A DNA stretch of 64,000 nt from Pelomonas sp. Root1237 (GCF_001425055.1 NZ_LMDK01000002.1:104788-168787), one strand, 5' to 3'; positions 1 through 9,208 are shown, counted from the stretch's first letter. Numbers and translations are program-made. The notes: generated from the letters alone by a model not told the origin.

Positions 1-545
1 GCGCGGCCGGTGGCGGTCTTCTGGAAGAACAGCGACAGCCCCGCGACCAATGCTGCCGCGATCAGCGCGGCATAGAGGTCTTCCTTGCTGACGAGGATGC
101 CGCCCTGAAAGACGTCCTCGAACAGGAACATCGGGTCCTTGGGCAGGCCGATGTCGATCTTGTAGATGTCGTTGCCGAACAGCGTCTGGCCCAGGCCTTC
201 AAGCAGGTAGGCGATGCCGAGCGTGGCCATCAACAGCGTCACGCCTTCCTGGTTGACGAGCTTGGACAGCGCCAGCCTCTCCACCAGCCAGGCGACAACG
301 ACCATCACCGCAAGCGCGCCCACGAAGGCCAGCAGGTTGACGACGACCTTGCCGTCCAGGCCTGTGTATTTCTGAATCCACTCGGCAAAGCGCGCCATCG
401 CCAGCGCTGCAAACAACACCATCGCGCCCTGGGCGAAGTTGAAGACGCCGCTGGCCTTGAAGATCAGCACGAAGCCCAACGCAATCAGCGAATAGAGCAT
501 CCCGGCCATCAGGCCGCCGATCAGGGTTTCGAGGAAGGGTCCCAT
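1..545 (-). CDS. livH: LivH-type branched-chain amino acid ABC transporter permease, 3' end cut by window edge
   Basis: Reading the minus strand from an ATG at 545 gives about 181 residues before the window ends. The product is hydrophobic and opens with the LivH-like stretch MGPFLETLIGGLMAGMLYSL, followed by an NFAQGAMV segment typical of LivH permeases. It would be one of the two inner-membrane permeases of a Liv/HAAT transporter. The ATG shares one base with the stop of the upstream livG gene (TGATG), so the two are translationally coupled. Substrate is uncertain: next to an acyl-CoA synthetase, such Liv sets may import aromatic or fatty acids rather than leucine. The C-terminal part is outside the window. 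Confidence 0.88.
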   Translation of the reverse strand, partial: MGPFLETLIGGLMAGMLYSLIALGFVLIFKASGVFNFAQGAMVLFAALAMARFAEWIQKYTGLDGKVVVNLLAFVGALAVMVVVAWLVERLALSKLVNQEGVTLLMATLGIAYLLEGLGQTLFGNDIYKIDIGLPKDPMFLFEDVFQGGILVSKEDLYAALIAAALVAGLSLFFQKTATGR

Positions 546-1324
546 CAGTGGCTCGCTCCGAGATAGGCCTTGATGACGTCTTCGTTCTTGCGCACCTCAT
601 CGGGCGCGCCATCGCCGATCTTCTTGCCGTAGTCCAGCACGACGACGCGGTCCGAGATGTCCATGACGACGCCCATGTCGTGCTCGATCAGCACGATGGT
701 GGTGCCGAACTCGTTGTTCACGTCGAGGATGAAGCGGCACATGTCCTGCTTCTCTTCGACATTCATGCCGGCCATGGGCTCGTCCAGCAGTAAGAGGCTG
801 GGCTCCATGGCCAGCGCGCGCCCCAGGTCGACGCGCTTTTGCAGGCCATAGGGCAGGCGGCCGACCGGCGTCTTGCGGTAGGCCTGGATCTCGAGGAAGT
901 CGATGATGCGCTCCACCGCCTCGCGCTGTTCGCTTTCCTCGCGCCGCGCGGGGCCGAGGTGCAGGGCCTGCCAAAACAGGCCGCGCTTCATGCGCAGATT
1001 GCGGCCGGTCATGATGTTGTCCAGCACGCTCATGCCCTTGAACAGGGCCAGATTCTGGAAGGTGCGCGCCACACCCATCTCGGCGACCTGGCGCGGGCTC
1101 ATGCCCTTGAAGGTGCGGCCGCGCAAGGTGATGGCGCCCTGCTGGGGCTGGTAAACGCCATTGATGCAGTTCAGCATCGAGCTCTTGCCGGCGCCGTTGG
1201 GGCCGATGATGGCGCGCACCTCGTGCTCTCGCACGTCAAAGCTGATGTCGGTCAGCGCCTTCACGCCGCCAAAGGCCAGCGAGATGTTCTTCACCTCCAG
1301 GACGACGTCGCCGATCTTCTTCAT
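545..1324 (-). CDS. livG: LivG-type ABC transporter ATP-binding protein
   Basis: The 259-residue product has the complete set of ABC ATPase motifs: Walker A GPNGAGKSS (41-49), a signature-like LPYGLQKR (157-164) and Walker B LLLLDEP (177-183). Length and the MNVEEKQDM segment after Walker B match LivG, which powers uptake by the LivHM permeases at the inner membrane. It overlaps the upstream acyl-CoA synthetase stop by four bases (ATGA) and the downstream livH start by one, so all three belong to one operon. The matching LivM, LivF and binding-protein genes should lie beyond the left edge. Confidence 0.93.
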   Translation of the reverse strand: MKKIGDVVLEVKNISLAFGGVKALTDISFDVREHEVRAIIGPNGAGKSSMLNCINGVYQPQQGAITLRGRTFKGMSPRQVAEMGVARTFQNLALFKGMSVLDNIMTGRNLRMKRGLFWQALHLGPARREESEQREAVERIIDFLEIQAYRKTPVGRLPYGLQKRVDLGRALAMEPSLLLLDEPMAGMNVEEKQDMCRFILDVNNEFGTTIVLIEHDMGVVMDISDRVVVLDYGKKIGDGAPDEVRKNEDVIKAYLGASH

Positions 1325-3267
1325 GCGGCCTGGCCTTTCACGGCCGGAAAGGTGCGCGCCTCGACGATGCGCAGGTCGGCCGCGACCATGGAGGTGCGGC
1401 CGTCCTCGAACTTGACCTGGGTCTCGATGTACTGCGAGACCTTGCCGTCGTAGAGCGCATCGATCAACACGCCGTACTTCTCGGCGATGGCACCGCGGCG
1501 GACCTTGCGCGTGCGCGTCAGTTCGCCGTCGTCGGCGTCCAGCTCCTTGTGCAGCACCAGGAAGCGGCTGATCTGGCTGCCGGCCAGCAGCTCGTCCTGG
1601 GCCAGGTCGGCGTTGACCTTCTCGACGCAGTCGAGGATGAGTTCATAGACCTCTTGGCGCTGGGCCAGGTCCGTGTAGCCCGCATACGGCAGGTTGCGGC
1701 GCTCGGCCCAGTTGCCGACGGCCTCGAAGTCGATGTTGATGAAGGCGCAGACCTTGTCGCGCTTGTCGCCAAAGCAGACCGCCTCCTTGATGTGCGGGAA
1801 GAACTTCAGCTTGTTCTCGACATACTTGGGCGCAAACATGGCGCCGTCGAAGGCGCCGCCCATCAGGCGCCCGACATCCTTGGCGCGGTCGATGATCTTC
1901 AGGTGGCCGCCCGGCGTCAGGAAGCCGGCGTCGCCGGTGTGGAACCAGCCATCCGGCGTCAGCGCTTCGGCCGTGGCGGCGTCGTTCTTGTAATAGCCCT
2001 TGAGCAGGCCGGGCGAGCGCACCAGCAGTTCGCCGCTGTCGGTCAGCTTGATCTCCACGCCGTCGATGGGCACGCCCACCGTGTCGGAGCGCGCCTCGTG
2101 GTCGGGCTGCAGGCAGACAAACACGGCCGTCTCCGTCGAGCCGTAGAGCTGCTTCAAGTTGATGCCGATGGCGCGGTAGAAGCTGAACAGGTCGGGGCCG
2201 ATGGCCTCGCCGGCTGTGTAGGCGACCCGCACGCGCGAGAAGCCCAGCGTGTTGCGCAGCGGGCCATAGATCAGCACATCGCCCAGCGCATAGGCGATGC
2301 GGTCCAGCAGGCCCACCGGCTGCTTGTCCATCAGCCGCGGGCCGACGCGGCGGGCCAGCGTCATGCAGCGCTCGAACAGCCAGCGCTTGATCGCCGACGC
2401 ATCCTCCATGCGGATCATGACCGTCGTCAGCAGACCTTCGAAGACCCGCGGCGGCGCGAAGTAGTAGGTCGGGCCGACTTCTTTCAGGTCGATGCTGACG
2501 GTGGACGCCGACTCCGGGCAGTTGACGACATAGCCCACGGCCAGCCACTGCGCATAGCTGAAGATGTTCTGGCCCACCCAGGCCGGCGGCAGATAGGCCA
2601 GCACCTCTTCGTCGGACGTCAGCTTGTCGAAGCGCTGGCCGGCCTGGGCGCGGTCGATCAGCGTCGCATGGGTGTGCATGACGCCCTTGGGGTTGCCCGT
2701 CGTGCCGGAGGTGAAGAACAGCGCCGCGACGTCACCGGGCAGGCAGGCCGCCACCTCGGCGGCGAAGAACTCGGGTCGCTCGGCCGCATAGGCGCGGCCC
2801 CGCGTAGCCAGCTCGTCCAGCGAAGCGAGACCCGGCTCGTCGTAGTTGCGCAGGCCGCGTGGGTCGTCGAACCAGATGCGCTTCAACTGGGGGCATTGCT
2901 CGCGCAGCTCCAGCAGCTTGTCGACCTGCTCCTGGTCCTCGACGATGGCAAACGCGATCTCCGCGTTGTTCAGCGGGAAGACGAATTCGGCGGCGACGGC
3001 GTCTTGATAAAGCGGCACTGGGATGGCGCCCAGGCATTGCGCGGCCAGCATGCTGGCGTACAGGCGCGGCCGGTTTTCGCCGACGACCACGAGATGCTCA
3101 CCACGACGCAGGCCGGCGGCCGACAGCCCCAGAGCCAGCTCCTGCACCAATGCCGCCAGCCGCGCCCACGACAGCGTCTGCCACACGCCGTAAGCCTTCT
3201 CGCGCAACGCGGGCGCGTCTGGCCGCTGGGCGGCGTGGTCGAGCAAGAGCCGGGGGAAGGTCGTCAA
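1321..3267 (-). CDS. AMP-forming long-chain acyl-CoA synthetase family protein
   Basis: Adenylate-forming ligase of about 648 residues that should activate a carboxylic acid to its CoA thioester via an acyl-AMP. The ATP-binding motif TSGTTGNPKG is at about 186-195, and the later YGSTE and GWFHTGDAG motifs of the family are present. I chose a TTG start at 3267 because GGAG lies six bases upstream and the resulting N-terminus (MTTFPRLLLDHA) looks like family members; another TTG at 3279 is possible. It heads an operon with livG and livH through a four-base overlap. In this context it probably activates the compound imported by the transporter; the substrate cannot be read from sequence. Confidence 0.85.
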   Translation of the reverse strand: MTTFPRLLLDHAAQRPDAPALREKAYGVWQTLSWARLAALVQELALGLSAAGLRRGEHLVVVGENRPRLYASMLAAQCLGAIPVPLYQDAVAAEFVFPLNNAEIAFAIVEDQEQVDKLLELREQCPQLKRIWFDDPRGLRNYDEPGLASLDELATRGRAYAAERPEFFAAEVAACLPGDVAALFFTSGTTGNPKGVMHTHATLIDRAQAGQRFDKLTSDEEVLAYLPPAWVGQNIFSYAQWLAVGYVVNCPESASTVSIDLKEVGPTYYFAPPRVFEGLLTTVMIRMEDASAIKRWLFERCMTLARRVGPRLMDKQPVGLLDRIAYALGDVLIYGPLRNTLGFSRVRVAYTAGEAIGPDLFSFYRAIGINLKQLYGSTETAVFVCLQPDHEARSDTVGVPIDGVEIKLTDSGELLVRSPGLLKGYYKNDAATAEALTPDGWFHTGDAGFLTPGGHLKIIDRAKDVGRLMGGAFDGAMFAPKYVENKLKFFPHIKEAVCFGDKRDKVCAFINIDFEAVGNWAERRNLPYAGYTDLAQRQEVYELILDCVEKVNADLAQDELLAGSQISRFLVLHKELDADDGELTRTRKVRRGAIAEKYGVLIDALYDGKVSQYIETQVKFEDGRTSMVAADLRIVEARTFPAVKGQAA

Positions 3268-3391
3268 GCCTGTCTCCAATGCGCGGGCTGGAGCCTGCGT
3301 CTGTGAGCCCCATTCTGGTCAGTACTTTGACGCCCATCTGTCCGTACGACGACAATTTAGGGGTCTTCACGGCCCAGACTTTCCCGCCCCC

Positions 3392-4102
3392 ATGGCCAAC
3401 ACGCCGCTGCCGCTCAGACAACGCACACGCCGGCCAGCGCCGGCTGAGCTGGATGCCATCCCCTGGCTGAAGCTGCTCGACGGCCCGTTGCGCGAGCGCG
3501 CTCTCACGACGCTGGAGGTCGGCGATGCCGAGCCCGGCGAGCGGCTGTGCCGCATCGGCCGACCAGCCACCTTGTGGTTTGGCGTCGTCGAGGGCCTGCT
3601 GAAGATGAACAACGACGACTCGCTGGGCGCAGCCGTCACCTTCACCGGCATCCCGCCGGGCGGCTGGTTTGGCGAGGGCACCCTGCTCAAGCGCGAGGTC
3701 TACCGCTACAACATCCAGGCCCTGCGGCCCAGCGTCGTGGCCGGCCTGCCCATCGAGAGCTTCCATGCGCTGCTCGACGGCAGCATCGCCTTCAACCGCT
3801 TCGTGCTGGACCAGCTGAACGAACGCCTGGGCCAGTTCATCGCTGCGCGAGAGACCGACCGCATCCACGACCCCGACGTGCGCGTCGCCCGCAACCTCGC
3901 CGCCCTCTTCCACCCGACCCTCTACCCAGGCGTGGGCAACTGGCTGCGCATCACGCAGCAGGAGCTGGGCTATCTGGTGGGGTTGTCGCGCCAGCGGGTG
4001 AACCAGGCGCTGCACCGCTTGAGCGATGCCAACCTGATCCGCATCGAATATGGCGGCCTGCGGGTGCTGGACCTCGTCGGCCTGAGGCGGTTTGCGGGTT
4101 GA
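3392..4102 (+). CDS. Crp/Fnr-family transcriptional regulator
   Basis: A 236-residue protein with an N-terminal cyclic-nucleotide-binding-like jelly roll (about 25-150) and a C-terminal winged helix with the recognition segment LGYLVGLSRQRVNQALHRL (about 193-211). No N-terminal cysteine cluster is seen, so it is not an Fe-S Fnr. It is divergent from the acyl-CoA synthetase–liv operon across a 124-bp gap, which makes that operon its most likely target; this is inference from position. A CGTACG core lies in the gap near 3344-3349, but no convincing full Crp-type operator was found. Ligand unknown. Confidence 0.82.
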   Translation: MANTPLPLRQRTRRPAPAELDAIPWLKLLDGPLRERALTTLEVGDAEPGERLCRIGRPATLWFGVVEGLLKMNNDDSLGAAVTFTGIPPGGWFGEGTLLKREVYRYNIQALRPSVVAGLPIESFHALLDGSIAFNRFVLDQLNERLGQFIAARETDRIHDPDVRVARNLAALFHPTLYPGVGNWLRITQQELGYLVGLSRQRVNQALHRLSDANLIRIEYGGLRVLDLVGLRRFAG

Positions 4103-4111
4103 GTTTCAGGC

Positions 4112-4672
4112 TCAGGCCGCGAAGGCGATGGCTTCAGGTTCGACCTTGGGCAGGGCAGCCCAACGGTCGGCACCCAGCTCATAGAGCAGCGCAGCGGCGC
4201 TGCCGGGGCCATCGGCCAATGTGCCTTTCATGCGCAGGCCCAGACACTCCAGCGTCTTGCGCGTTGGCGCATTGCTGGGCAAAACGGCAGCGACGACGGT
4301 ACTTTCGTGGTGCTGTTCGAAAGCCTGGCTCATCGCATGCTGGGCCATTTCCGATGCCAGGCCGCGGCCCCAGGCCTGGGGCGTGATGCGGTAGTAAAGG
4401 TAGAGGCCGGCGTGGCCGGCAACGCTGCGGTGCATCAGGCCGCCAAAGCCGATCAGCGTCTCAGGTTGTTCGCGCTCGGCGATGGCCCAGTGGCCGAAAC
4501 CCCGCGTCTGCCAGTGAGCAAGCCAGGCCTGCAACTGGGTTTCGGTGGCCGCGCGGCCGTGCGGCGTCGCGGCGGCACAGAAACGGTTCACCGCCGGGTC
4601 GGCATGCAGCGCCGTCAGGGTATCCAGATCGCTTTCCCGCGGTGGCCTCAACACGAGGCGTCGGGTCACCAT
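4112..4672 (-). CDS. GNAT-family N-acetyltransferase, RimJ/RimL type
   Basis: About 186 residues beginning MVTRRLVLRPPRESDLDTL, the characteristic opening of RimJ/RimL-like acetyltransferases. The acetyl-CoA binding region is around PQAWGRGLASEMAQHAM, and NAPTRKTLECLGL is the usual C-terminal motif. An ATG at 4720 would add 16 residues (MVPSEFCASVAAVPAA) that look unlike the family, so the internal ATG at 4672 is preferred. It converges on the Crp/Fnr gene, ending ten bases from it. Substrate unknown; such enzymes acetylate protein N-termini, amino acids or small amines. Confidence 0.75.
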   Translation of the reverse strand: MVTRRLVLRPPRESDLDTLTALHADPAVNRFCAAATPHGRAATETQLQAWLAHWQTRGFGHWAIAEREQPETLIGFGGLMHRSVAGHAGLYLYYRITPQAWGRGLASEMAQHAMSQAFEQHHESTVVAAVLPSNAPTRKTLECLGLRMKGTLADGPGSAAALLYELGADRWAALPKVEPEAIAFAA

Positions 4673-4796
4673 GGCCGCTGGCACGGCCGCAACAGAGGCG
4701 CAGAACTCACTCGGAACCATGTACGACGCAAACTCGGTGGAAACCCTAGGAGGGTAGCCGCGAGCCGGCCGAGGCGAAAGCCCGGGGGCACGGGAC

Positions 4797-4814
4797 CTGT
4801 CGCAAAACCGTCAC
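4797..4814 (+). promoter_or_regulatory. Pho-box-like direct repeat
   Basis: CTGTCGCAAAACCGTCAC has two CNGTCRC-type heptamers 11 bp apart with AAAA between, the layout of a PhoB-binding Pho box (CTGTCAT-AAAA-CTGTCAT). It sits in a non-coding gap with no forward gene downstream; TAAAGA follows at 4824-4829 as a possible -10 and a hairpin lies at 4883-4905. It could serve a small transcript or be chance. Confidence 0.35.
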
Positions 4815-4882
4815 AAAGCCACGTAAAGAGCGCAGAAGCAGGGCCGACTCGGCGGACCAGCAAGGCCGCCGGCGCCCAGACC

Positions 4883-4905
4883 GGCCCGGACTCAAGGACC
4901 GGGCC
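4883..4905. terminator. GC-rich hairpin downstream of htpG
   Basis: A perfect 7-bp inverted repeat (GGCCCGG / CCGGGCC) with a 9-base loop lies 27 bases past the htpG stop. Neither side has a T-run, so it is at best a weak or processing-type 3' end for htpG. Confidence 0.35.
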
Positions 4906-4932
4906 TGGCGCTGAACTACAGCGCCGCGACGG

Positions 4933-6813
4933 TCAACCCGTCAGCAGCGCGTTGACGCGCTTCACATAGGCCGCCGGGTCTTCCAGGTGACCGCCTTCGG
5001 CCAGCACGGCCTGGTCGAACAGCACCTGGGCGAGGTCGTCGAAGTGATCGCTGCCATCCAGCTTCTTCACCAGTGCGTGCTCGGCGTTGATCTCCAGCGT
5101 TGGCTTGCTCTCAGGCGCGGTCTGGCCGGCCTGCTTCAACAGGCGCGCCAGATGGCCGCTCATGTCGCCCTCTTCCACGACGATGCAGGCGGGCGAGTCG
5201 ACCAGGCGGGTTGTCACGCGCACGTCCTTGGCACGGTCCTTCAGCGCTTCTTTCAGCTTGTCCAGCAGCGGCTTCAGGCTCTCTGCCGTCTCGTCGGCCT
5301 TCTTCTTCTCGTCCTCGTCCAGCAGCTTGCCCAGGTCGACCGCGCCCTTGGCGACGGACTGCAGCGTCTTGCCTTCGAATTCATAGAGGTGGCTGAGCAT
5401 CCACTCGTCGACGCGGTCGACCAACAGCAGCACCTCGATGCCCTTCTTGCGGAAGATCTCTAGCTGTGGGCTGTGCTTCGCAGCAGCGAGCGAATCGGCG
5501 GTGATGTAGTAGATGACGTCCTGGCCGTCCTTCATGCGCGACACATAGTCGGCCAGGCTGACGTTGGCGTCCGCATGCGTCGAGGCAAAGCGGAACAGCT
5601 TGGCCAGGCGTTCCTGGTTCTGGTGGTCTTCGCCGATGCCTTCCTTGAGCACCTGGCCGAAGTCCTTCCAGAAGGCGGCGTACTTGTCCTTGTCGGCCTG
5701 CTCCTCGCTGTTGGCCAGGCTTTCCAGCATGCCCAGCACGCGCTTGGTGGAGCCCTCGCGGATGGCCTTCACGTCGCGGCTTTCCTGCAGCAGCTCACGG
5801 CTGACGTTCAGCGGCAGGTCGGCCGAGTCGATCACGCCCTTGACGAAGCGCAGGTAGACCGGCATCAGCGCCTCGGCGTCGTCCATGATGAAGACGCGCT
5901 TCACGTAGAGCTTCACGCCGCCGCGCTTGTCGCGGTTCCAAAGGTCGAAGGGCGCCTTCTGCGGGATGTAGAGCAGCTGGGTGTACTCGCTGCGGCCCTC
6001 GACGCGGTTGTGCGTGTAGGCCAGCGGCGCGTCGCTGTCGTGGCTGATCTGCTTGTAGAACTCTTCGTACTGTTCTTGCGTGACCTCGCTCTTGGAACGC
6101 GACCACAGCGCCGAAGCCTTGTTGACCGGCTCCCATTCGTCGAGCACGACCTGCTTGGCGTTGTCCGCGTCCCACTCTTCCTTCTTCATCAGGATGGGGA
6201 GCGAAATGTGGTCGCTGTACTTGCTGATGGTCGACTTGACGCGCCAGGTCTTCAGGAACTCTTCCTCGCCGTCGCGCAGGTGCAGGATGACGTCGGTGCC
6301 GCGGCCAGCCTTGGTGATGGTCTCCAGCTCGTACTCGCCGGTGCCTTCGCTGCTCCAGCGCACGGCCTGGTCCACCGGCAGACCGGCACGGCGGGTCTCG
6401 ACGGTGATGCGGTCGGCGACGATGAAGCCGGAGTAGAAGCCCACGCCGAACTGGCCGATCAGCTGGGCGTCCTTCTTCTGGTCGCCTTCCAGCTTGGCCA
6501 TGAACTCGCGCGTGCCGCTCTTGGCGATGGTGCCCAGATGCGAGGCAGCCTCGTCGGCGCTCATGCCGATGCCGTTGTCGCTGATGGTCAGCGTCTTGGC
6601 TTCCTCATCAAAGCTGACGCGCACCTCCAGGCTGGTCTGGTCTTCCCAGAGCGCCGCGTTGTCCAGCGCCTCGAAGCGCAACTTGTCGCAGGCGTCGCTG
6701 GCGTTGCTCACCAGCTCACGCAGGAAGATCTCCTTGTTGGAGTACAGCGAATGCGTGACGAGGTGCAGGATCTGCTTGACTTCGGCCTGGAAGGCGTGGG
6801 TTTGCTTGGTCAT
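4933..6813 (-). CDS. htpG: Molecular chaperone HtpG (Hsp90)
   Basis: A 626-residue Hsp90 homologue. The N-terminal ATPase domain shows the standard motifs [21 protein letters not shown] and GQFGVGFYS, and the middle domain has the conserved [10 protein letters not shown] segment. HtpG is a cytosolic ATP-dependent chaperone that remodels client proteins, often with DnaK. The start is the ATG at 6813, where [19 protein letters not shown] matches the family; an upstream extension to 6873 is spurious. A heat-shock-type promoter is visible just upstream at 6847-6874, and a conserved small gene precedes it. Full length, nothing odd. Confidence 0.97.
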   Translation of the reverse strand: MTKQTHAFQAEVKQILHLVTHSLYSNKEIFLRELVSNASDACDKLRFEALDNAALWEDQTSLEVRVSFDEEAKTLTISDNGIGMSADEAASHLGTIAKSGTREFMAKLEGDQKKDAQLIGQFGVGFYSGFIVADRITVETRRAGLPVDQAVRWSSEGTGEYELETITKAGRGTDVILHLRDGEEEFLKTWRVKSTISKYSDHISLPILMKKEEWDADNAKQVVLDEWEPVNKASALWSRSKSEVTQEQYEEFYKQISHDSDAPLAYTHNRVEGRSEYTQLLYIPQKAPFDLWNRDKRGGVKLYVKRVFIMDDAEALMPVYLRFVKGVIDSADLPLNVSRELLQESRDVKAIREGSTKRVLGMLESLANSEEQADKDKYAAFWKDFGQVLKEGIGEDHQNQERLAKLFRFASTHADANVSLADYVSRMKDGQDVIYYITADSLAAAKHSPQLEIFRKKGIEVLLLVDRVDEWMLSHLYEFEGKTLQSVAKGAVDLGKLLDEDEKKKADETAESLKPLLDKLKEALKDRAKDVRVTTRLVDSPACIVVEEGDMSGHLARLLKQAGQTAPESKPTLEINAEHALVKKLDGSDHFDDLAQVLFDQAVLAEGGHLEDPAAYVKRVNALLTG

Positions 6814-6846
6814 GGTGAGGTGTCCATCAAAACAAAACGCGGCCTC

Positions 6847-6874
6847 AGGTCGGGCCGCGCGGCAGGAGTTCAAG
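6847..6874 (-). promoter_or_regulatory. Sigma-32-like heat-shock promoter of htpG
   Basis: On the minus strand CCCCCACTTGAA ends in a good RpoH -35 (CTTGAA, 6874-6869). After 14 bases comes CCCGACCT (6854-6847), resembling the CCCCATNT -10. Transcription would begin about 25 bases upstream of the htpG ATG. Heat-shock control of htpG is known in proteobacteria; the assignment here is by eye. Confidence 0.5.
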
Positions 6875-6882
6875 TGGGGGCG

Positions 6883-7194
6883 TCAGTAGGAAACTGCAAG
6901 CCGTGGCACATCGACTTTGATCAGCGCCTTGGACAGCGAACCAGCCGCCGCGCGGGCGTAGTCCAGCGCCCAGGCGGCATCGGCAAACGCGGCCGGCCCT
7001 GCGGCCAGCGCGACGCCCACCAGCTTGTCGGCCAGCAGCACCTTGCCCGAGCCTCGCAGGGGCTCGCACTCCAGGCGGACGAAGTTCTCGTCCAGCCAGC
7101 GGCGGGCGGCCTCGAAGCCCAGCACCTCGGTGCCGTCGAGCTGGATGTCGACCGGCGCGCCGGTGGCGAAGATGACGGTGATCCGGGCTTGCAT
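6883..7194 (-). CDS. Conserved hypothetical protein, 103 residues
   Basis: Small soluble protein beginning MQARITVIFATGAPVDIQLDGTEVLGFEAARRWLDENFVR split here only by my reading: an N-terminal beta-rich part with a GTEVLGFEAARRWLDE helix, then an alanine-rich segment ending KVDVPRLAVSY. No signal peptide, cysteine pair or catalytic motif was recognised. The end of this gene overlaps the htpG promoter region, 69 bases before htpG, so the two may be partly co-transcribed. Function unknown. Confidence 0.6.
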   Translation of the reverse strand: MQARITVIFATGAPVDIQLDGTEVLGFEAARRWLDENFVRLECEPLRGSGKVLLADKLVGVALAAGPAAFADAAWALDYARAAAGSLSKALIKVDVPRLAVSY

Positions 7195-7256
7195 GGCCCG
7201 GATTGTGTCAGTGGACCGACGATCCGGGTCGAGGACGACTGCTGGAGGACCCGCGC

Positions 7257-7964
7257 TCAGTCACGCGACCGGGGCAGGGCTTGGCGCCGCCCCAGGACAG
7301 TCAGCGATGCAAGGCCGAGCATCAAGCTCAGCCAGGCTGCGGGCTCCGGCACGGGAGACTGCGGGTCGTTGGCGCCCAGGGTCAGGTCGTCCCACACCAC
7401 CTTGCCCGGCTGCCCGGTAAACACCACCGACTTCGCCACGCCCGAGAAGGAGTACCCGCCCGGCCCGAAGGGGCACCGGCTGGCGTTGTAGGCCGCGCAA
7501 CCTGGCGAGCCCGGCAGCAGCACCAGCGGCGGCGCCAACAGTGCACCGTTGCCGCCCAGGCCGCTGTAGGCAGAAATAGTTGCCACCGAGCCAGGCGCCA
7601 CCGCGTAGCTGAAGCCGATCGCGAAGCTGAAGCCGCTGGGAAAGTCGAAATACGTTGAGGTGCCACTGCCGATGCCCATACCGCCCTGCGACGAGGTCAC
7701 CGACAGGCCGCCGCGCGAGGCATTCGAGCAGCTTCCGCCCAGCGCATTCAGGCAAACCGCCACCGCGTTGCTCGCGAAGGTCGCGCCCAGATTGGCGCCC
7801 GTCGTGCCCTGGCTGCTGGTGCCGCCGCTGTAAAAGCTCAGGATGTCGGCGTAGCTGGTGCTGGGATAAGTGGCGTTCACGCCTTCGAACCCAATGACCA
7901 CCACCGCCTGCGCGGGGGCGGCGAGCAGGGCAGAGAAAGCGGCCGCAAGCAGTAGATGTCGCAT
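7257..7964 (-). CDS. PEP-CTERM sorting-domain exported protein of unknown function
   Basis: A 235-residue secreted protein with a Sec signal (MRHLLLAAAFSALLAAPAQA). Its C-terminus has the tripartite PEP-CTERM signal: PVPEPAAW, a hydrophobic helix (LSLMLGLASLTVL) and a basic tail (GRRQALPRSRD). The body is rich in Gly, Ser and Ala. PEP-CTERM proteins are recognised by exosortase and delivered to the cell surface; no exosortase is in this window. The ATG at 7964 is preferred over 7988 because GAGGA lies upstream and the signal peptide then starts correctly. A tandem 12-bp repeat lies 65-88 bases upstream. Confidence 0.82.
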   Translation of the reverse strand: MRHLLLAAAFSALLAAPAQAVVVIGFEGVNATYPSTSYADILSFYSGGTSSQGTTGANLGATFASNAVAVCLNALGGSCSNASRGGLSVTSSQGGMGIGSGTSTYFDFPSGFSFAIGFSYAVAPGSVATISAYSGLGGNGALLAPPLVLLPGSPGCAAYNASRCPFGPGGYSFSGVAKSVVFTGQPGKVVWDDLTLGANDPQSPVPEPAAWLSLMLGLASLTVLGRRQALPRSRD

Positions 7965-8028
7965 GGTGCTGATCCTCAGGATGCCCAAAGGCTCAGGCTA
8001 CTCCCGGGCGCGCCGGGCCGCGCCCCCG

Positions 8029-8052
8029 ACCCCTTGATTTACCCCTTGATTC
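8029..8052. repeat. Tandem 12-bp repeat upstream of the PEP-CTERM gene
   Basis: ACCCCTTGATTT is followed at once by ACCCCTTGATTC: two copies with one difference, flanked by an 8-bp inverted repeat (GCCCCCGA at 8022-8029, TCGGGGGC at 8050-8057). It lies between aroG and the PEP-CTERM gene and could be an activator site for the latter or part of the aroG 3' end. Confidence 0.5.
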
Positions 8053-8080
8053 GGGGGCCCGCACTCAAGCGCCAGTGCGA

Positions 8081-9208
8081 TCAGGCCCGTGTCGCGCGAA
8101 CCGCCTCGGACAGCACGTCCAGCACGGCCAGGGAGTCGTCCCAGCCCAGGCAGGCATCGGTGATGCTCTTGCCGTATTCGAGTGCGGCCGGGTCGTCCTT
8201 GCCGGGCGTGAACTTCTGGGCGCCGTCATGCAGGTGGCTTTCCACCATGACGCCGAAGATGCTCTTGCCGCCCTCGCGCATCTGGCCGGCAATGTCGCGC
8301 GCCACGTCCAGCTGGCGCTGGTGCTGCTTGCTGGAGTTGGCGTGCGAACAGTCCACCATCAGGCGCTGCGGCAGCTTGGACTTGGCCAGGTCAGCGCAGG
8401 CCTCGGCGACACTCTTGGCGTCGTAGTTGGGCGCCTTGCCGCCGCGCAGGATGACGTGGCAGTCGGCATTGCCGCGCGTCTCGACGATGGCGACCTGGCC
8501 GTTCTTGTGCACCGACAGGAAGTGGTGGCCGCGGGCGGCGGCCTGGATGGCATCGGTGGCGATCTTGATGTTGCCATCGGTGCCGTTCTTGAAGCCGATG
8601 GGCGCCGAGAGGCCCGAAGCCAGCTCGCGGTGCACCTGGCTTTCGGTCGTGCGCGCACCGATGGCGCCCCAGGCGATCAAGTCGCCGATGTACTGCGGCG
8701 AGATGACGTCAAGGAACTCGCTGCCGGCCGGCACGCCCAGGCGGTTGATCTCCAGCAGCAGCTGGCGGGCGATGCGCAGGCCTTCGTCGATGCGGTAGCT
8801 CTCGTCCAGGTAGGGGTCGTTGATCAGGCCCTTCCAGCCGACGGTGGTGCGTGGCTTCTCGAAGTAGACGCGCATGACGATCTCCAGCGTGCCGGCGTAC
8901 TTCTCGCGCTGCTCCTTGAGCTTGCGGGCGTACTCGATGGCGGCCGTCGGGTCGTGGATGGAGCAGGGGCCGATGACGACGAGCAGCCGGTCGTCCTCGC
9001 CGCTCATGATCCTGCGGATGCGCTGGCGGGTCTGGCCGATCAGGTTCTCCATCGCCGTGCCGCGGATGGGGAAGAAGCGGATCAGATGTTCCGGCGGCGG
9101 CAGCGGCGTGACGTCGACGATGCGCTCGTCGTCGGTGGCACTGGTCTTGTCGTCCTGGGAGTACCAGCGCTGGGCTTCGGGTTCGACGGAGGAGACTTTG
9201 GCGTTCAT
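8081..9208 (-). CDS. aroG: 3-deoxy-7-phosphoheptulonate (DAHP) synthase, class I AroG type
   Basis: A 375-residue enzyme catalysing the first step of the shikimate pathway, condensing phosphoenolpyruvate and erythrose 4-phosphate. Motifs GPCSIHDP (80-87), KPRTTVGWKG (118-127) and VDCSHANSSKQ near the C-terminus are those of the AroFGH family. Start ATG 9208 agrees with the family. It stands alone, with a long leader containing an aromatic-rich peptide (9292-9354) and a strong terminator (9233-9263), so transcription is probably controlled by attenuation. Which amino acid inhibits the enzyme allosterically cannot be told by eye. Confidence 0.95.
   Translation of the reverse strand: MNAKVSSVEPEAQRWYSQDDKTSATDDERIVDVTPLPPPEHLIRFFPIRGTAMENLIGQTRQRIRRIMSGEDDRLLVVIGPCSIHDPTAAIEYARKLKEQREKYAGTLEIVMRVYFEKPRTTVGWKGLINDPYLDESYRIDEGLRIARQLLLEINRLGVPAGSEFLDVISPQYIGDLIAWGAIGARTTESQVHRELASGLSAPIGFKNGTDGNIKIATDAIQAAARGHHFLSVHKNGQVAIVETRGNADCHVILRGGKAPNYDAKSVAEACADLAKSKLPQRLMVDCSHANSSKQHQRQLDVARDIAGQMREGGKSIFGVMVESHLHDGAQKFTPGKDDPAALEYGKSITDACLGWDDSLAVLDVLSEAVRATRA

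Noticed and set aside
3340..3362. Crp-type operator in the liv/Crp divergent gap
   Set aside because: Only a CGTACG core is palindromic; flanks do not match a TGTGA-type site.
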